A stretch of 64,000 nucleotides of DNA. It comes from Clostridiales bacterium (GTDB taxonomy: Bacteria > Bacillota_A > Clostridia > Oscillospirales > Oscillospiraceae). A program made the position numbers and the translations under genes. The first letter of the stretch is position 1. Each line of letters starts with the position of its first letter. The notes below the pieces were generated by a model. The model had not been told where the DNA came from and did not search any database. It saw nothing but the letters and a program-made list of their open reading frames with translations. Where the stretch lies: the NCBI GenBank assembly GCA_014799485.1, contig JAAVHY010000035.1, forward strand, positions 1-64,000, given 5' to 3'. Shown here in pieces: positions 1 to 7,930 of the stretch.

Positions 1-186
1 AAAAAGGCCGCGGAGGAGGCCAGCTTCTCCGATGTGGCCGCCAACGCCTCCTACGCCGGGGCGGTGTCCTGGGCGGTGGAGAAGGGCGTGACCAAGGGCT
101 ACGGCGGCAGCGACACCTTCGCCCCGGACCGGGTGTGCAACCGCGGCGAGATCGCGGCGTTCCTCTACCGGGCCTACAACAACTGA
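1..186 (+). CDS. C-terminal end of an SLH-domain surface protein (5' truncated)
   Basis: The window opens inside a gene; 61 codons are visible before TGA. They hold one S-layer-homology repeat: the FSDV opening, AVSWAVEKGVTKGYGG, then TFAPDRVCNRGEIAAFLYRA. SLH repeats anchor exported proteins to secondary cell-wall polymer, so this is the wall-anchoring tail of a surface protein whose functional part lies outside the window. The repeat is almost identical at DNA level to the last SLH repeat of the minus-strand gene ending at 3917. The stop is followed at once by a strong intrinsic terminator. Confidence 0.9.
   Translation, partial: KKAAEEASFSDVAANASYAGAVSWAVEKGVTKGYGGSDTFAPDRVCNRGEIAAFLYRAYNN
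51..180 (+). repeat. Inverted repeat copy A (SLH coding sequence)
   Basis: About 128 bp that match, in inverted orientation, positions 3922-4049. By eye there are about nine mismatches, most of them synonymous third positions. The longest perfect block is 33 bp (141-173 against 3927-3959). The two copies face each other across roughly 3.7 kb. Confidence 0.85.
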
Positions 187-200
187 ACCGCGCGCGAACA

Positions 201-234
201 GGCCCCTCCCGAATGGGAGGGGCCTTGACTTTCC
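201..234 (+). terminator. Intrinsic terminator after the SLH gene
   Basis: A 10-bp perfect stem (201-210 with 215-224) around a GAAT loop, followed by a T-rich tail that also carries the -35 box of the next promoter. Confidence 0.85.
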
Positions 235-253
235 CCCTTTTCGGTTGTAAAAT
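225..253 (+). promoter_or_regulatory. Sigma-70-type promoter for the G3E GTPase pair
   Basis: TTGACT (225-230), 17-bp spacer, TAAAAT (248-253). The -35 overlaps the tail of the preceding terminator. No convincing Zur-type palindrome is seen. Confidence 0.6.
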
Positions 254-287
254 AGATGGAAATTCTAAGTAAAGGAAATGATTTCCC

Positions 288-1454
288 ATGGCAAAAATCG
301 ACATCGTATCCGGCTTTTTAGGGGCTGGCAAGACCACCCTCATCAAGAAGCTGCTGGCGGAGGCCTACCAGGGCGAGAAGCTGGTGCTCATCGAGAACGA
401 GTTCGGCGAGATCAGCGTGGACGGCGGCTTTTTGAAGGACGCCGGGGTGGAGATCTCCGAGATGTCCTCCGGCTGCATCTGCTGCTCCCTGGTGGGGGAC
501 TTCGGCAAGGCCCTCCAGGAAGTGGAGGAGCGCTTCCATCCCGACCGCATCCTCATCGAGCCCTCCGGCGTGGGCAAGCTGTCCGACGTGGTGGCGGCGG
601 TGGAGAACGCCGCCAAGGAAAACCCGGCGCTGAGGCTGAACAGCTTCGTCACCGTGGCGGACGCCGCCAAGGTCAAGATGTATATGAAGAACTTCGGCGA
701 GTTCTACAACAACCAGGTGGAGAACGCCGGCACCATCCTCCTCTCCCGCACCCAGAATCTCACCCAGGAGAAGCTGGAGGCGGCGGTGGAGCTGCTGAAG
801 GGGAAGAACCCCAGCGCCGTGATCCTCACCACCCCCTGGGACCAGCTGGACGGCAAAACCATCCTGTCCGCCATTGAAAAGACCTCCCTGGAGGAAGAAC
901 TGCTGGCCCACATCCGGGCCGCCCACGAGGCGGAGGAGGCCGCCCACGCCCATCACCACCACCATCATGACCGCGACCACGGGGAGCATGAGGGCCATGG
1001 GCACCATCATCACCACGACCATGAGGAAGATGGGCACGAGCATCACCATCACCACGAGCATGAAGAGCACGACCACGAGCATGAAGAGCACGACCACGAA
1101 CACCACCACCATCACCATGACCATGGGGAGGAGTGCTCCTGCGGCTGTCACGGCCACGACCACCACGGCCACCACCACGCCGACGAGGTGTTCACCAGCT
1201 GGGGCAAGGAGACCGTCAAGCCCTTCACCAAGGAGGACCTGGAACGCATCCTGGCCGAGCTGGACCTGGGCGAGTGCGGCGCCATCCTCCGGGCCAAGGG
1301 CATCGTCCCCGCCGGGGACGGCAGCTGGCTCCACTTCGATTACGTGCCCGAGGAGCACGAGGTGCGCGCCGGCCCCGCCGACTACACCGGCCGCCTGTGC
1401 GTCATCGGCGCGGATTTGAAAGAGGACAAGCTGGCCGCCCTGTTCGGCCTGTAA
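288..1454 (+). CDS. G3E (CobW/COG0523) GTPase with long His-rich metal-binding tract
   Basis: A 388-residue P-loop GTPase of the CobW/UreG/HypB class. Walker A GFLGAGKTT is at 9-17 and the family metal site CxCC at C63-C65-C66. Residues about 222-298 are dominated by histidine with Asp/Glu, and a CSCGC cluster lies near 283-287. A CobW C-terminal domain (about 300-388) follows. COG0523 proteins are GTP-driven metal (often zinc) chaperones, and a His-rich insert supports metal loading or storage, though the client cannot be read from sequence. The usual NKxD base-recognition motif is replaced by an SRTQ-type segment. Start ATG 288 follows AAAGGA. A second G3E gene starts 18 bp downstream, implying one operon. 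Confidence 0.9.
   Translation: MAKIDIVSGFLGAGKTTLIKKLLAEAYQGEKLVLIENEFGEISVDGGFLKDAGVEISEMSSGCICCSLVGDFGKALQEVEERFHPDRILIEPSGVGKLSDVVAAVENAAKENPALRLNSFVTVADAAKVKMYMKNFGEFYNNQVENAGTILLSRTQNLTQEKLEAAVELLKGKNPSAVILTTPWDQLDGKTILSAIEKTSLEEELLAHIRAAHEAEEAAHAHHHHHHDRDHGEHEGHGHHHHHDHEEDGHEHHHHHEHEEHDHEHEEHDHEHHHHHHDHGEECSCGCHGHDHHGHHHADEVFTSWGKETVKPFTKEDLERILAELDLGECGAILRAKGIVPAGDGSWLHFDYVPEEHEVRAGPADYTGRLCVIGADLKEDKLAALFGL
1056..1097 (+). repeat. Two perfect 21-bp direct repeats in the His-rich tract
   Basis: The units 1056-1076 and 1077-1097 are identical and encode a His/Glu/Asp heptad. In-frame repeats like this can expand or contract by slippage and change the length of the metal-binding tract. 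Confidence 0.85.
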
Positions 1455-1472
1455 AAAGGGGCGGATACCGAC

Positions 1473-2405
1473 ATGGATATCCCTGTTTACCTGTTCGCCG
1501 GCTTTTTGGACGGCGGCAAGACCTCCTTCATCAACGGCATCCTCCAGGACGGCTTTGCCTGGAACGAGCGCACCCTGCTGATCTGCTGTGAGGAGGGGAC
1601 GGAGGAGTACGACCCCAAGGCGCTGCGCAACGTCACGGTGGTGACGGTGGAGGACGAGGACGATCTCACCCGGCCCTTCCTCAAGCAGCTGGAAAAGAAG
1701 CACCGCCCCCGCCAGGTCCTCATCGAGTTCAACGGGATGTGGTCGCTCCAAAAGCTCTACCAGGACACCCTGCCGGACAACTGGGTGCTGTACCAGATCA
1801 TGACCATGGTGGAGGCGGCCACCTTCGACGTGTACGCCAAAAACCTGGGCCAGCTGATGATGGAGAAGCTCACCAACGCGGACATGATCGTGTTCAACCG
1901 CTGTGACGAGGCCCTGCGGGCCTCCCTGCGCCAGCGCAACCTGAAAATGGTCAACCGCCGGGCCAATATCTATTTGGAAAACCTGGACGGCACCAGCGAG
2001 GACTACGCCGACGACACCGTCTGCCCCTTCGATCTGGAGCAGGACGTCATCGACATCCCCGACGACGACTTCGGCGTGTGGTATGTGGACGTGATGGAGC
2101 ACCCGGAGCGCTACGCGGGCAAGACCATCCGGGCCAAAACGGTGGTGTGCCACCTGCCCCAGTACCCGGACAACGTGATCCTGGGCCGGTTCGCCATGAC
2201 CTGCTGCGAAAACGACATCACCTTCCTGGGCCTGGTGGCCGCGGAGAACGACTTTGCCGCTTTTGAAAACCGCTCCTGGGCGGACGTCACCGGCGTGATC
2301 CGGCTGGAGGCCCACAAAGCTTACGAGGGCGAGGACGGACCGATGCTCCACGTCACGGCGGTCAGTCCGGCGGAGAAGCCCCAGCAGGAAGTGCTGACGT
2401 TCTAA
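1473..2405 (+). CDS. G3E GTPase fused to a DUF1980/TIGR03943-like C-terminal domain
   Basis: A 310-residue protein starting 18 bp after the His-rich GTPase. Residues 1-190 are a CobW-like P-loop domain: GFLDGGKT at 10-17, and FNRCD (N142, D145) as a variant NKxD. The CxCC site is reduced to an ICC near residue 40. Residues about 200-300 (WYVDVMEHPERYAGKTI, then GRFAMTCCENDITFLGLV) resemble the OB-like C-terminal domain of the YcgQ/TIGR03943 family, whose members pair with YcgR-type permeases. The assignment of this domain is by motif memory. A metal-homeostasis role shared with the upstream GTPase is inferred. A strong terminator ends the operon. Confidence 0.75.
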   Translation: MDIPVYLFAGFLDGGKTSFINGILQDGFAWNERTLLICCEEGTEEYDPKALRNVTVVTVEDEDDLTRPFLKQLEKKHRPRQVLIEFNGMWSLQKLYQDTLPDNWVLYQIMTMVEAATFDVYAKNLGQLMMEKLTNADMIVFNRCDEALRASLRQRNLKMVNRRANIYLENLDGTSEDYADDTVCPFDLEQDVIDIPDDDFGVWYVDVMEHPERYAGKTIRAKTVVCHLPQYPDNVILGRFAMTCCENDITFLGLVAAENDFAAFENRSWADVTGVIRLEAHKAYEGEDGPMLHVTAVSPAEKPQQEVLTF

Positions 2406-2413
2406 AAATCCAG

Positions 2414-2441
2414 AAGGCCGCCCCCTGCGGGGCGGCCTTTT
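2414..2441 (+). terminator. Intrinsic terminator of the G3E operon
   Basis: An 11-bp stem (2414-2424 with 2429-2439) around a CTGC loop, ending in a short T run. Confidence 0.85.
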
Positions 2442-2501
2442 AACATGAAAGTCCCCCTTCCGGCATAAGGTGGTACAAATCCAGCTTTGGAGGGGTCAAT
2501 C

Positions 2502-3284
2502 ATGAGTGAGCCAAAAATCATTTACCTGCGGCGCAAGGTGATCGCGGCGGCGGCCTGCGCCCTGGCCGCCGTGCTGATGTTCTGGGTGGTGAACCATCCG
2601 GCGGTGGTGGGGGCGTCGGCGTCCACCCGCCAGCTTCCCATCTACTGCGTACAGAAGGACTACAAGGTGCTGTCCATCAGCTTTGACGCCGCCTGGGGCA
2701 ACGAGGACACCCAGCAGCTCATCGACATTCTGGGCAAGTATAACGTCAAGGCCACCTTCTTTGTGGTGGGCGAGTGGGTGGACAAATACCCGGAATCTGT
2801 CAAGGCCCTGTCCGACGTGGGCCACGAGGTGATGAGCCATTCCAACACCCACGCCCATTTCAACAGCCTCTCCTCGGAGGAGATCATCGCCGACCTCACC
2901 GCCTGCGGGGAAAAAATCGCGGCGGTGACGGGGACACAGCCCACCCTGTTCCGCTGCCCCTACGGGGAATATGACGACCACGTCATCAACGCCGTGCGCT
3001 CCATGGGCATCGAGCCAATCCAGTGGGATGTGGACAGCCTGGACTGGAAAGACCTGTCCGCCGCCGAGATCACCAAGCGGGTGACCTCCAAGGTACAGCC
3101 CGGCTCCATCGTGCTGTTCCACAACGCCGCCCTACACACCCCGGAGGCCCTGCCCGGTATCATTGAAGCGCTCTTGCAGGACGGCTATACCTTCCTGCCC
3201 ATCTCCCAGCTCATCCTGCCGGGAACCTGCGGCCAGGACTACACCATCGACCACACCGGGCGGCAGTGCCCCGGCGGGGCGTAA
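2502..3284 (+). CDS. Polysaccharide deacetylase, PdaB-like
   Basis: A 260-residue NodB/CE4-family protein. A single N-terminal membrane segment (about 12-30) puts the catalytic domain outside the membrane. Visible motifs: FDAAWG at 61-66 (the PdaB-type form of motif 1), HSNTH at 113-117 (metal ligands), RCPYG at 151-155 and LFHN at 205-208. CE4 enzymes remove N-acetyl groups from peptidoglycan or chitin-like glycans with a divalent metal; the FDAAWG form is typical of the sporulation-associated PdaB group. ATG 2502 was chosen because GGAGG (2489-2493) lies 8 bp upstream; an in-frame TTG at 2487 has no such site. It is a single-gene unit between two terminators. Confidence 0.88.
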   Translation: MSEPKIIYLRRKVIAAAACALAAVLMFWVVNHPAVVGASASTRQLPIYCVQKDYKVLSISFDAAWGNEDTQQLIDILGKYNVKATFFVVGEWVDKYPESVKALSDVGHEVMSHSNTHAHFNSLSSEEIIADLTACGEKIAAVTGTQPTLFRCPYGEYDDHVINAVRSMGIEPIQWDVDSLDWKDLSAAEITKRVTSKVQPGSIVLFHNAALHTPEALPGIIEALLQDGYTFLPISQLILPGTCGQDYTIDHTGRQCPGGA

Positions 3285-3291
3285 CGCGCAC

Positions 3292-3323
3292 AGCCGCCTC
3301 CGCGCTTCGCGGGGGCGGCTTTT
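3292..3323 (+). terminator. Intrinsic terminator after the deacetylase
   Basis: A 13-bp stem (3292-3304 with 3308-3320, one T-G pair) with a CTT loop and a TTT tail. Confidence 0.85.
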
Positions 3324-3329
3324 CCGCCC

Positions 3330-3358
3330 TTGCGGCGGGAGCGCCCCGGGGTTATAAT
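3330..3358 (+). promoter_or_regulatory. Promoter for the phosphopantetheinyl transferase gene
   Basis: TTGCGG (3330-3335), 17-bp spacer, consensus TATAAT (3353-3358). Confidence 0.65.
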
Positions 3359-3390
3359 AGACCCACCAGATCATGAGGGGAGGCAGGGCC

Positions 3391-3882
3391 ATGACGGCAC
3401 TCTATGGCGCGAAGGGGACCGACGGCCGGCGGCTGGCCTGGCCGCTGCTGGACGCGGCGGTCAAGCTGTGCTGGGGCTGGGACGGCCTGCCTCCCGTGGA
3501 GCACTCCTCCCGGGGCAAGCCCCTGTTCGCCGGGATGGAGGACCGCTGGTTCTCCCTGTCCCACAGCGGCGGACTGGCCCTGTGCGCCCTGTCCGACGGC
3601 CCCGTGGGGGTGGACGTGGAGCTGGTGCGCCCCCGGCGGTCGGGTCTGCCCGCCTACGTCCTCAGCGGGGAGGAGCTGGCCCGCTTCGACGGCAGCTGGG
3701 GGGACTTCTACCGCCTGTGGACGCTGAAGGAGAGCTGGTGCAAGCGGGAGGACAGCCCCCTGTTCCCACCCCGGGACGTACCCGCCCCTCCCCCCTGCCC
3801 CCATAGGAGCTACGCCGGGGAGGGCTGGCGGGCGGCGGTATGCTGTCACGATGCTCCGCCGGAGGATATCATCTGGCTGTAA
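3391..3882 (+). CDS. 4'-phosphopantetheinyl transferase, Sfp type
   Basis: A 163-residue protein of the Sfp/AcpT family, which moves phosphopantetheine from CoA to a carrier-protein serine. The two family signatures are present: GVDVE (D75, E77, Mg2+ ligands) and WTLKES with the later K118 (WTLKESWCK at 110-118). It is shorter than B. subtilis Sfp (about 224 aa), mostly at the C-terminus. ATG 3391 follows GGGGAGG; an in-frame ATG at 3373 lies upstream of that site and is less likely. No carrier protein or NRPS/PKS gene is nearby, so the client may be the fatty-acid ACP. Confidence 0.88.
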   Translation: MTALYGAKGTDGRRLAWPLLDAAVKLCWGWDGLPPVEHSSRGKPLFAGMEDRWFSLSHSGGLALCALSDGPVGVDVELVRPRRSGLPAYVLSGEELARFDGSWGDFYRLWTLKESWCKREDSPLFPPRDVPAPPPCPHRSYAGEGWRAAVCCHDAPPEDIIWL

Positions 3883-3884
3883 GA

Positions 3885-3917
3885 AAACTCCCTCCCCACT
3901 TGGGGAGGGAGTTTTTT
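3885..3917. terminator. Bidirectional terminator between convergent genes
   Basis: A 14-bp perfect stem (3885-3898 with 3901-3914), a CT loop and T runs in both directions. It serves the transferase gene and the minus-strand SLH-transglutaminase gene. Confidence 0.9.
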
Positions 3918-6166
3918 CAGTGATAAGCCCGGTAGAGGAACGCCGCGATCTCGCCGCGGGTGCATACCCGGTCCGGGGCAAAGGTATCGCTGCCGCCGTA
4001 GCCCTTGGTGACGCCCTTCTCCACGGCCCAGGACACCGCCCCGGCATAGGGGGCAGCCATGTCTACGTCGGAAAAGCTGGCGGCCTCCCCGGCCTCCGGG
4101 CTGTCCAGCGCCTGCCAGATATAAGACACAGCGTCGGCACGGGTGCAGGGGGCGTCCGGGTCAAAGGTGCCGTCGATGAGGCCCTTCTCATAGGCCCAGT
4201 TGGCGGCCTCCTGATAGTAGGAGGCCACGTGGGTGGGGCACTTGGCGGAAGAGGCGGGCTTGTCCGCCGCGCGCCACAGGAAGGTCAGGATCTGGATATG
4301 GGGGCACTCCACATTGGGGGCGAAGGTGGTGCTGCCGCCGTAGCCGTTGGTGATGCCCTTCTGGGCGGCCCAGGCCACCTCTACCTCAAACCAGCTGGGC
4401 ACATCGGTAAAGGCGGGGGGAGCCACGGCCTGCCCCTCCGGGATATAACCGTAGAAGGAGGATATTTCCGAAGCTTTGGAGGGATAGATCTCATCCGCCC
4501 CATACGTGCTCACTTCAAACCGGATCAATGTGTTGGGGCCAAACAACTTGGTCAGGTACTCGGCGCTGAGGGTGACGGAGGAGGGGAAGGCCATATTCTC
4601 AGCGCCGCGCCAGAGGGAAGTCAGGGAGTCATGGCCGCAGACATTGATGGAGAGGTCGTATATGGGCATATGCCCACCGTAGTCAATCTCACGAAAGGTA
4701 AACGGTCCCGGATTCGAGGTGGAGACCACGGTGAAGTTATTCTCCACCCAAGTGTACTCCCAGATGTACGTAAACAGCCGCTGGCTGTAAACCCCGTCGC
4801 CGTCCGGGTCGGACCAGGCATAGAGGCTGACCACATCCCAGACATCCCCGGTGCCGTCCTCAGTCCTCAGGCCGTCCACAGTCACCTCGGTCCCCAGGGC
4901 CAGGGTGAAAATATCCTCCACACTGACCCGCTCGGTTTCCTCATTGCGGGTAAAATCCGTGTGGATCGCGCTGTGCCTGTTGTCGGGCACGAATGTTTCC
5001 GTGATGTTCCGCAGGGTGAACTCCCTGTCCTCCTTCGGGATCGCGCCGCCCGGCCCGGAAAGGGTTAGCTCAGGCTTGGGCGGGTCACTGGCCGGCCCGG
5101 CCTGGGCGGCGTCGGGGACGTAGCCGCTTTCGCTGAGGGCCAGGTAGCCGTCGGCGTACAGATCCTCCTGCCCCTCCCCGTAGGCGTAGTCCGCTGAGTA
5201 GCCGTTCGCGGAAACGGTGTACACCCGGCCCTCCTCCGAACGGCTGCCCCCAACCAGGAACAGCCTGTCCGGGGCGCCCACGGCGCCGCTGTCGCAGTTG
5301 GTCACGTCCACCAGGTAGTTCTTGCCGTCCTCCATCTGTACCACGTTCCACATATGGCCGCCGCCGTTCATCTGCCCGGTGACGGTGCGGCACACCACAT
5401 CCCCCCGGAACTCGGACAGGTCACACAGGTATTGGAACGCCTTGGCGTACCCCTCGCACACCGCGCAGGTGTCCGGGTCGCCGTCAAAGACGGACACCAG
5501 CTGCCACGGCCCGCCGTAGGGCACGTCCCCCTGGGCCGCGGCGCCGTCAAAGGAGGCCAGGGCGCAGATCTCCTCCCGGTAAGCGCGCAGCTTCTCATAA
5601 TCCGTCTTGTCCTGGTGCTTTTCCACGATGGCCCGGGCGTTTTCCGCGGCCATCTTCGCTTTGTCCACCTGGGCGGGGCTGACGGTGTACTCCCCGTCCC
5701 CCTGGCAGTCCTGGGCGGGCTGGAAGGAGATGGTCAGGTTCTGCACATATCCCCGGTTCCCATGGATGACATATTCGCAGCTGTAGGAATACCGCAGGCC
5801 ATTCCAAAACATCTCATAGGGGCAGTCCAAGGCCAGCGCGTTACACACCCGTTCCACGCGGAGGGCCTCCTCCGCCTTCTCCTTCATTTTGGCCACAGTG
5901 GTATCCTGGTCGCTGCCCTTCGCCCCCAACTCCTCCAGCGTCCAGGAGAGGGAGAGCTGGTCGGGCACGCGCACCACGGTGCTTGACCTGCTGCCATCGG
6001 CGATCTTGGCCGCCTCGGCCTTCAGCACGCGGTATACCTCCCGCTCCGCGCCGGTCAGGCGGCTGCCCGCAGGCCCGTCGTCTCCGGCGGCGGCAAAGGC
6101 CGTGCCCGGCAGCAGGGCGGCGGCAAAGAGCAGGGCCAGCAGGATGGCTATCCATCTTTTTTTCAT
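3917..6166 (-). CDS. Secreted transglutaminase-like protein with three C-terminal SLH repeats
   Basis: A 749-residue exported protein. A Sec signal peptide (MKKRW, hydrophobic core, AFA) starts the gene. The middle is a transglutaminase-like papain-fold domain with a full catalytic set: C237 in CAVCEGYAKAF, H271 in GGHMW and D287 in LVDVTNCDSG. A beta-rich segment follows (about 370-570), then three SLH repeats (about 575-749) for cell-wall attachment. In Clostridia such proteins are wall-associated and may cross-link or cleave proteins; the substrate is unknown. ATG 6166 follows AGGGG; the frame extends to 6190 but without a better site. Its last SLH repeat mirrors the one at 51-180. Confidence 0.85.
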   Translation of the reverse strand: MKKRWIAILLALLFAAALLPGTAFAAAGDDGPAGSRLTGAEREVYRVLKAEAAKIADGSRSSTVVRVPDQLSLSWTLEELGAKGSDQDTTVAKMKEKAEEALRVERVCNALALDCPYEMFWNGLRYSYSCEYVIHGNRGYVQNLTISFQPAQDCQGDGEYTVSPAQVDKAKMAAENARAIVEKHQDKTDYEKLRAYREEICALASFDGAAAQGDVPYGGPWQLVSVFDGDPDTCAVCEGYAKAFQYLCDLSEFRGDVVCRTVTGQMNGGGHMWNVVQMEDGKNYLVDVTNCDSGAVGAPDRLFLVGGSRSEEGRVYTVSANGYSADYAYGEGQEDLYADGYLALSESGYVPDAAQAGPASDPPKPELTLSGPGGAIPKEDREFTLRNITETFVPDNRHSAIHTDFTRNEETERVSVEDIFTLALGTEVTVDGLRTEDGTGDVWDVVSLYAWSDPDGDGVYSQRLFTYIWEYTWVENNFTVVSTSNPGPFTFREIDYGGHMPIYDLSINVCGHDSLTSLWRGAENMAFPSSVTLSAEYLTKLFGPNTLIRFEVSTYGADEIYPSKASEISSFYGYIPEGQAVAPPAFTDVPSWFEVEVAWAAQKGITNGYGGSTTFAPNVECPHIQILTFLWRAADKPASSAKCPTHVASYYQEAANWAYEKGLIDGTFDPDAPCTRADAVSYIWQALDSPEAGEAASFSDVDMAAPYAGAVSWAVEKGVTKGYGGSDTFAPDRVCTRGEIAAFLYRAYH
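3922..4049 (-). repeat. Inverted repeat copy B (SLH coding sequence)
   Basis: The reverse complement of this stretch matches 51-180 with about nine mismatches, including 33 identical bp at 3927-3959. It encodes the third SLH repeat of the gene at 3917-6166. Confidence 0.85.
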
Positions 6167-6234
6167 GTGATGTTCCCCTTTTTCTCTCATCCGGGCAGGA
6201 TCCCCCGGCGCGGGCAGAGGCAGAATTATGATTT

Positions 6235-6263
6235 ATTTTATCAGATTCCCGGGAGGATTACAA
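6235..6263 (-). promoter_or_regulatory. Promoter for the SLH-transglutaminase gene
   Basis: On the minus strand: TTGTAA, 17-bp spacer, TAAAAT, with a TG one base before the -10 (extended -10). Confidence 0.55.
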
Positions 6264-6273
6264 GGGGAACGGT

Positions 6274-6954
6274 CTATTGCTTCAGCCGGTCGATGACCGC
6301 CTGCTCCAGCTTGTCGCCGTACTTCATGGCCAGCAGGAACACCGCCGCCCCGGCGATCCCAAGCAGCGCCATGCCCCACAGCGGGATGGCCACCGTGGCG
6401 CTGCCCACCATGCAGGCCACCAGCAGCCCCCAGGGCCGGGCCAGCGCCACCAGCAAAATAAACCGCTTGAAGGGGATGTCGGTGAGCCCCGCCAGGATGC
6501 ACAGGATGTCGTCAGGAAAGAAGGGGAACAGGAAGGCCAGCGCCAGGAACACGTCCCGTTTCCGGCGGATGAGGTCCAGGTATTTCTCGGACAGCTTCTC
6601 GCTGACGAACCGGCCCACGAATTTCTGCCCCAGCGCCCGGGCCAGGACGAACACTAGGGCGGAGCCCAGCGCCACGGCCCCCCAGGTGAGCAGGAAGGAG
6701 GGCCACAGCCCGAACAGGTACGCCCCCGCCGCGGCGGTGATGTTGCTGGGGATGGGGGCGATGACCACCGAGGCCAGCTGGATGCCGAAGTAGGCCAGGT
6801 GGGACCAGGGGGCGGAGCCGGCGATGTACTCGCCCATCCGCTCCGAAGAGCCCGCCGCCCGGAAGAACCCGGTGGCGTACAGCGCCCACACGCTGCCGCC
6901 CAGAATGGCGGCGGTCAGCGCCCAGAGGAGTATCCTGCCCGTTTTGCTCTCCAT
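6274..6954 (-). CDS. TVP38/TMEM64 (VTT-domain) family membrane protein
   Basis: A 226-residue polytopic membrane protein. It has an N-terminal hydrophobic segment (about 9-30), then the VTT (SNARE-associated/DedA) core with NITAAAGAYLFG, FVLARALGQKF and a distal FPFFPDDILCILAGL segment typical of bacterial TVP38 proteins. DedA/TVP38 relatives act in membrane lipid scrambling or proton-dependent membrane homeostasis; the exact role is not predictable here. The ATG at 6954 is preceded by AGGGAAG. It is a single-gene unit with its own promoter at 7011-7038. Confidence 0.85.
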   Translation of the reverse strand: MESKTGRILLWALTAAILGGSVWALYATGFFRAAGSSERMGEYIAGSAPWSHLAYFGIQLASVVIAPIPSNITAAAGAYLFGLWPSFLLTWGAVALGSALVFVLARALGQKFVGRFVSEKLSEKYLDLIRRKRDVFLALAFLFPFFPDDILCILAGLTDIPFKRFILLVALARPWGLLVACMVGSATVAIPLWGMALLGIAGAAVFLLAMKYGDKLEQAVIDRLKQ

Positions 6955-7010
6955 AAGCTTCCCTGCTTTCCCACACGGTCTTGATCTGTGCTTATTATGC
7001 CATTGCTGAT

Positions 7011-7038
7011 ATTATACCGAGCCTGGAAAAAAAGGCAA
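7011..7038 (-). promoter_or_regulatory. Promoter for the TVP38-like gene
   Basis: Minus strand: TTGCCT, 16-bp spacer, consensus TATAAT. Confidence 0.55.
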
Positions 7039-7093
7039 CAAAGGTTATCTGAAAAAATCATGAAGATTTTTTTAGGATTGGGCGGGACCGCAA

Positions 7094-7124
7094 AAAAGCC
7101 CCCGGAGCAACGCTCCGGGGGCTT
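7094..7124 (-). terminator. Intrinsic terminator of the rpsF-ssb-rpsR operon
   Basis: A GC-rich stem of about 14 bp with a three-base loop, followed on the minus strand by six T residues. Confidence 0.9.
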
Positions 7125-7136
7125 TCCGTTGACTTT

Positions 7137-7379
7137 TTAGTCGGTCACATAGGGCAGCAGGGCCACGTGACGGGCGCGCTTGATGGCGTCGGTCAGCTGG
7201 CGCTGATGCATGGCGCAGGTGCCGGTGGTGCGGCGGGGCAGGATCTTGGACCGCTCGGACAGATAGCGCTTCAGCTTCTGGGCGTCCTTGTAGTCGATCT
7301 GTTCCACCTTGTCCACGCAGAACGCGCACACCTTGCGGCGCTTGCGGTTGCCGCGGGGCTTCACATTATCCATAGCCAT
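7137..7379 (-). CDS. rpsR: Small-subunit ribosomal protein bS18, cysteine-containing form
   Basis: An 80-residue bS18 with the usual basic N-terminus and the [15 protein letters not shown] core. It keeps CxxC (C18, C21) plus C55, so it is the zinc-binding (C+) type. It is last in rpsF-ssb-rpsR, the standard order in Firmicutes. bS18 pairs with bS6 on the 30S platform. ATG 7379 lies 10 nt after AGGAGG; the ATG at 7373 would be too distant. Confidence 0.97.
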   Translation of the reverse strand: MAMDNVKPRGNRKRRKVCAFCVDKVEQIDYKDAQKLKRYLSERSKILPRRTTGTCAMHQRQLTDAIKRARHVALLPYVTD

Positions 7380-7413
7380 ATTGGCAGACCTCCTTTATGT
7401 TGATGGCCCTTGC

Positions 7414-7917
7414 TCAGAAGGGCAGGTCGCCGTCGTCGTCAGCCAGCTCGGCGAACTGGTCGCCACCCGACGGGACGCCGTAATCGGCGGGGGCTGCGGG
7501 GGCCGCGGGACGGCTGCCGCCATAGCTGCCGCCGCCGTAACCGGGGGCGCCGCCATAGCTGTTGTTGCCGTAATTACCGCCGCCGTCCCCATCCCGGCGG
7601 GAGTCGGCAAAGTAGACGTTGTCCGCCACCACCTCGGCGGTGGTGCGGCGGTTGCCCTCCTTGTCGGTCCACTCCCGCATCTGGAGCCGGCCTTCCACCA
7701 CGGCCAGACGGCCTTTGGCCAGATACCGGCTGACGAACTCACCGGTGCCGCGCCAGGCCACCACGTCGATCCAGTCGGTGGCCCGCTCGCCGGTGTTCTT
7801 GTCCTTGAAGTCCCGATCCACCGCCATGCGGAAGGTGGCCACGGGGGTGCCGGACTGGGTGTGGCGCAGCTCGGGGTCACGGGCCAGGCGGCCCATGATG
7901 ACGATATGATTGAGCAT
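7414..7917 (-). CDS. ssb: Single-stranded DNA-binding protein
   Basis: A 167-residue SSB. The N-terminal OB fold (about 1-108) starts MLNHIVIMGRLARDPELR, as in the bacterial family. A Gly/Tyr/Ser/Ala-rich disordered linker (about 110-155) follows, and the acidic tip DDDGDLPF at the C-terminus recruits replication and repair partners. It coats ssDNA as a tetramer. Its place between rpsF and rpsR marks it as the main housekeeping SSB. Confidence 0.97.
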   Translation of the reverse strand: MLNHIVIMGRLARDPELRHTQSGTPVATFRMAVDRDFKDKNTGERATDWIDVVAWRGTGEFVSRYLAKGRLAVVEGRLQMREWTDKEGNRRTTAEVVADNVYFADSRRDGDGGGNYGNNSYGGAPGYGGGSYGGSRPAAPAAPADYGVPSGGDQFAELADDDGDLPF

Positions 7918-7930
7918 GATGTTCTCCCTC

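Noticed and set aside
950..1185. Dense short repeats in the His-rich tract taken as a possible CRISPR or minisatellite
   Set aside because: They are in-frame His/Asp/Glu codons of the G3E GTPase; there are no unique spacers.
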